Source: an uncultured Chthonomonas sp. (GTDB taxonomy: Bacteria > Armatimonadota > Chthonomonadetes > Chthonomonadales > Chthonomonadaceae). From it: DNA of 64,000 bases. A program made the position numbers and the translations under genes. The stretch lies in assembly GCA_903859705.1 (NCBI GenBank), contig CAIONQ010000099.1, forward strand, positions 1 to 64,000. Reading direction: 5' to 3'. Positions 61,746 through 64,000 of the stretch are shown piece by piece (positions within the stretch are counted from its first letter, which is position 1; the number at the start of each line of letters is the position of its first letter). A model generated the notes under the pieces. It did no database searches. It had not been told where the DNA came from and saw only the letters and a program-made list of their open reading frames with translations.

Positions 61746-62668
61746 TGAACCTGCTCTCCTGCAGTTAAAGAATGAGTTGCGATGCAAGATTTCGGCAACA
61801 GGATAGGTTAGTCCTGCGGAGTTGCCAGTTGTTCCTTTGTTAGTACCCTGGTATTTAAGTTAGGATCTTTACAGATGGTGTTTTGAGGTTGTGCGGGCTT
61901 GCGCGGTTCTGTTTTCTGGCTGGTTTCCTGCGTAAGATTTCTCTATCGTGTGGCCAGGTCCCCTCCTCTAAGGGAGCCTCATGTCGACCCTCTTAGGATC
62001 TCCCGTGCAAATGAACAAGGGCCTTTACCTCTTCCCACCGTCTCGGCGCATTTTTGCTTATGAATAGTGACTGACCAAATGCGTCGCGAAGAAGTTGGGT
62101 TTGTACCTTTCGGCGCTGCTATACACTCCTCGCAGGCTCGGAGTTACAGCGCGGGTGTACTGTGCTGTTTTGCCAGTGTTTTAGCGGCGGATCGGGATAC
62201 GGAGGTTTGCGTTTGCTGGCGCTGCTATACACTCCTCGCAGGCTCGGAGTTACAGCGCGGGTGTACTGTGCTGTTTTGCCAGTGTTTTAGCGGCGGATCG
62301 CCGCTTGTGCCCTCAGTTTGCTCGGGCAGATGAACACGGCTTTTGCCAGGACCCTTGCATGAGGAAAATCTCAATGCAGGGACGAATGGGACCGTGGAGA
62401 CTTATCTGGCTTTCCTGTTTGGTGAGGGTCGGCAGGAGCTGCAGGCTGGCTGGAAATAGGTACTGGATTGCAGATGAATGAAACGGGGGATTTGGCCGCA
62501 GGGCTGCTTTGCTGCATCCATTGGGGGATGCGGAGGTGCTGGGCGCTCTCGAGTTTGCTATTCCACGTTTAAACTAACAGATATGCTTTGGTTGCTCGGG
62601 AGTGGGAGGTTATCAGTTTTGAGGTAGTGCGCTGACCCGTTATGGTTATTTCTACGTGAATGATTAGG
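61746..62668. other. Long intergenic region with direct repeats
   Basis: About 920 bp without a convincing gene. The only clear structure is an 83-bp perfect direct repeat (62111-62299). Small open frames such as 62067-62333 run through the repeat, are Cys/Ser-rich and have no family resemblance. Promoters for the amidohydrolase presumably lie near 61746-61850. I do not recognise a tRNA or other RNA gene here. Confidence 0.6.
62111..62299. repeat. Two perfect 83-bp direct repeats, 106-bp period
   Basis: 62111-62193 and 62217-62299 are identical over 83 bases, separated by 23 bases that differ. Each unit contains a small internal inverted repeat (ctcc...ggag around the 'tcgcaggctc' loop). Perfect identity in a non-coding context suggests a recent duplication or a conserved functional unit such as a tandem small RNA or protein-binding array. 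Confidence 0.85.
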
Positions 62669-63631
62669 TTAGCTGTAATTACGTACTGCTGGCTCAAGGA
62701 TAGTTACTGTCCTTGAAGTTGCGTCCATCCGCACTCGGCAGTTTAGCGGCAGCGTTAGAGGCGATTCGATGTGACCGAATGGAAACCCTGTGATTACAGG
62801 TTTGCCTAAACCACCAAGGTGGTCATTAATGATCTGGTCTATGGTTAATTCCTGGTTGGTATCGTCTGGATCATTTGTATCGGCCAGATTGCCTATGAGG
62901 AAACCGTTTGCAGATTGCAGGAGCCCTGCATGGCCAAGATGCGTAAGCATTCGGTCTACACGCCAGAGAGGTTCTCCCGTATCCTCCAATGCCATTATCC
63001 CAGGCCCTGGACGGGCTGCATAAGAGGTGCCAATACTGCTATCAACCAGGCATAGAGTCCCGCCGGTCAATACCCCATCTACTACGCCCGGAATAATTGT
63101 GACCCCGAGTGCGGCGCTATTGAGAGTTTCGTATGGTTCTGGATTTGAGATTAGACGCCAAAGCGCTTGAAAGCATGTGTCACTGCTGCATGTTGCCAGG
63201 TCACTCGCCACCATCGGGCCATAAAAGGTGGGCCAGCCTGCCGCATGCTGAATTGCCAGGTGTAACACAGTTACATCACTGTAACCTACAAACACCTTTG
63301 GATGGTGAGATATGGCCATGAGATCAAGGTGTTTAAGAATGCGGGCCGATCCTGATCCTCCTCTGGCGCAAAACACAGCCTTTATTTCCGGGTTCAGAAA
63401 TGCGGCCATAAGGTCGGCGGCTCGATCAGCGTCTGTTCCTGCTAGATGCCCATAAATATCAAGTATATGGGGGCCCAGCCACACGCGAAGCCCCTTATTT
63501 TCCAGAGCGGCAATGCCGTAATCTAATGCGTTGCGATCAACTCTCCCTGCGGGCGCTACGACGGCTACTTTATCGCCGGGAGCTATTGCGTGTGGTAGTA
63601 CCCGGTCGATTTGTGAATACAGATCGCACAT
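62669..63631 (-). CDS. S66-family LD-carboxypeptidase
   Basis: A 320-residue protein with GGAG 8 bases before the ATG and no signal peptide. The nucleophile Ser118 is in the GYSD motif after 'FCARGGSGSARIL'. Catalytic Glu216 is in MALEDTGEPLWRVDRML, and His287 is in GFPFGHIESPLTLP. All three members of the family's Ser-Glu-His triad are therefore present. These cytoplasmic enzymes trim the terminal D-alanine from muropeptides during murein recycling; relatives include the microcin C immunity protein MccF, which is less likely without a microcin locus. The gene is the second of a possible minus-strand pair with the partial gene at the right edge. Confidence 0.88.
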   Translation of the reverse strand: MCDLYSQIDRVLPHAIAPGDKVAVVAPAGRVDRNALDYGIAALENKGLRVWLGPHILDIYGHLAGTDADRAADLMAAFLNPEIKAVFCARGGSGSARILKHLDLMAISHHPKVFVGYSDVTVLHLAIQHAAGWPTFYGPMVASDLATCSSDTCFQALWRLISNPEPYETLNSAALGVTIIPGVVDGVLTGGTLCLVDSSIGTSYAARPGPGIMALEDTGEPLWRVDRMLTHLGHAGLLQSANGFLIGNLADTNDPDDTNQELTIDQIINDHLGGLGKPVITGFPFGHIESPLTLPLNCRVRMDATSRTVTILEPAVRNYS

Positions 63632-63725
63632 CGTTTGTCTCCGTTCGAATATCCGTGTGACGCGTGTCTTTACTTAAATATCGAACTATGCAGGATATAT
63701 CAGTGCGTTTGCCCGTTGCTCGCTA

Positions 63726-64000
63726 CTAGTGGTCAGCTTTTGGTGCATCTGGTGAGATCACTTTTGCATTCAAGGCGGCAAGTGCCTTGTCCAGTTGGAT
63801 GCTACGTTGGGCCGACCAATCAGTTTTCAGGCGTAGCACTAATCGCTGCCCGCCATCAATAAGTTCAGCTTGCTTAGCACCGATTGCTTTTGCAAGATCC
63901 TGGAGCTGCTCCGGGCTCTTACCGGTAAGCCCCTCAACTGGCAACATTATTGTACGGAGATCTACAATAAGTTTTTTCAACCCACTTTCTGGTTGATCTG
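63726..64000 (-). CDS. C-terminal part of an unknown protein (5' end beyond window)
   Basis: The minus-strand frame is open from the right edge to the stop at 63726-63728. A TTG at 63980 could serve as a start, but upstream codons (DQPESG) stay in frame to the edge, so a longer protein is likely. The visible 90 residues read 'LKKLIVDLRTIMLPVEGLTGKSPEQLQDLAKAIGAKQAELIDGGQRLVLRLKTDW' onward, a mixed alpha/beta domain with no motif I recognise. The protein ends in PKADH. It lies 94 bp upstream of the LD-carboxypeptidase. Confidence 0.55.
   Translation of the reverse strand, partial: DQPESGLKKLIVDLRTIMLPVEGLTGKSPEQLQDLAKAIGAKQAELIDGGQRLVLRLKTDWSAQRSIQLDKALAALNAKVISPDAPKADH

Noticed and set aside
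62111-62299. CRISPR-like array
   Set aside because: Only two units, each 83 bp, with a single 23-bp spacer and no cas genes; not a CRISPR.
62067-62333. 88-codon frame through the 83-bp repeat
   Set aside because: It consists mostly of the repeat read in two frames and shows no domain; better treated as non-coding.

Overview
The window looks like chromosomal DNA of a Gram-negative-type bacterium with a large secretome, most likely Armatimonadota. The best clue is the prepilin at 35046, whose leader runs into an 'AAVLFPVFSSAR...SCLSN' segment typical of that phylum. Planctomycete-type secreted families (DUF1592/DUF1552 pair, DUF1080, sulfatase, WD40 with signal peptide) fit the same soil/biomass-degrader lifestyle. 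Gene density is high. I see no rRNA, CRISPR array, IS element or recognisable tRNA. The phylum call is an inference from protein style only.

Layout. 1-1211: the tail of a RepA-like/primase-helicase-type protein, then about 1 kb without a convincing gene that holds 21-bp-spaced direct repeats beside an AT-rich tract. 1212-5688: a secreted c-type cytochrome/DUF1592 protein and its Tat-exported DUF1552 partner, closed by a strong terminator. 5789-10291 (minus): a two-domain retropepsin-like protease with PDZ, a five-bladed glycosidase-like protein and an M28 peptidase. 10477-14010: an arsenic operon, arsR - arsM::arsD fusion - arsA. 14198-24459: a tightly packed, partly overlapping run (GH95 fucosidase, sulfatase, DUF1080-LamG-GH32 fusion, degenerate peptidylarginine-deiminase-like protein, two secreted unknowns, a membrane-anchored small protein). 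24470-32470 (minus): tandem TlpA-like thioredoxin proteins, an SGNH hydrolase, a WD40 protein and a protein with a duplicated domain. 32578-36236: GH20 hexosaminidase, and a prepilin leader fused to an EXORDIUM-like domain. 36374-38651 (minus): RseB-like protein, anti-sigma factor and ECF sigma factor, divergent from 38857-51030, which encodes two RND efflux systems plus DUF2892 and DUF302 proteins. 51124-52481 (minus): VOC and ThuA proteins. 52695-60158 (minus): a 2487-residue non-ribosomal peptide synthetase, followed by a decayed ThuA fragment. 60792-64000 (minus): amidohydrolase, an 83-bp direct repeat, S66 LD-carboxypeptidase, and the C-terminal end of an unknown gene.

How the genes work together. 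GH95, sulfatase, GH20, the GH32-like fusion and the fuconolactonase-like amidohydrolase suggest degradation of sulfated or fucosylated glycans outside the cytoplasm. The ars genes detoxify arsenite by methylation, with an ATPase whose membrane partner is not in the window. The sigma/anti-sigma/RseB trio probably senses envelope stress and may drive the divergent efflux operon, since an ECF-like promoter precedes it.

The most novel candidates are the orphan synthetase (order T-C-A-T-C-A-T-TE, a leading carrier domain with no cis adenylation domain, and a thioesterase elbow with cysteine and threonine but no serine), the ArsM-ArsD fusion with repeated Cys-Cys pairs, the prepilin-EXORDIUM-like fusion, and the stand-alone PAD-like protein lacking catalytic residues. 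All calls come from reading the sequence by eye; no database search was run.
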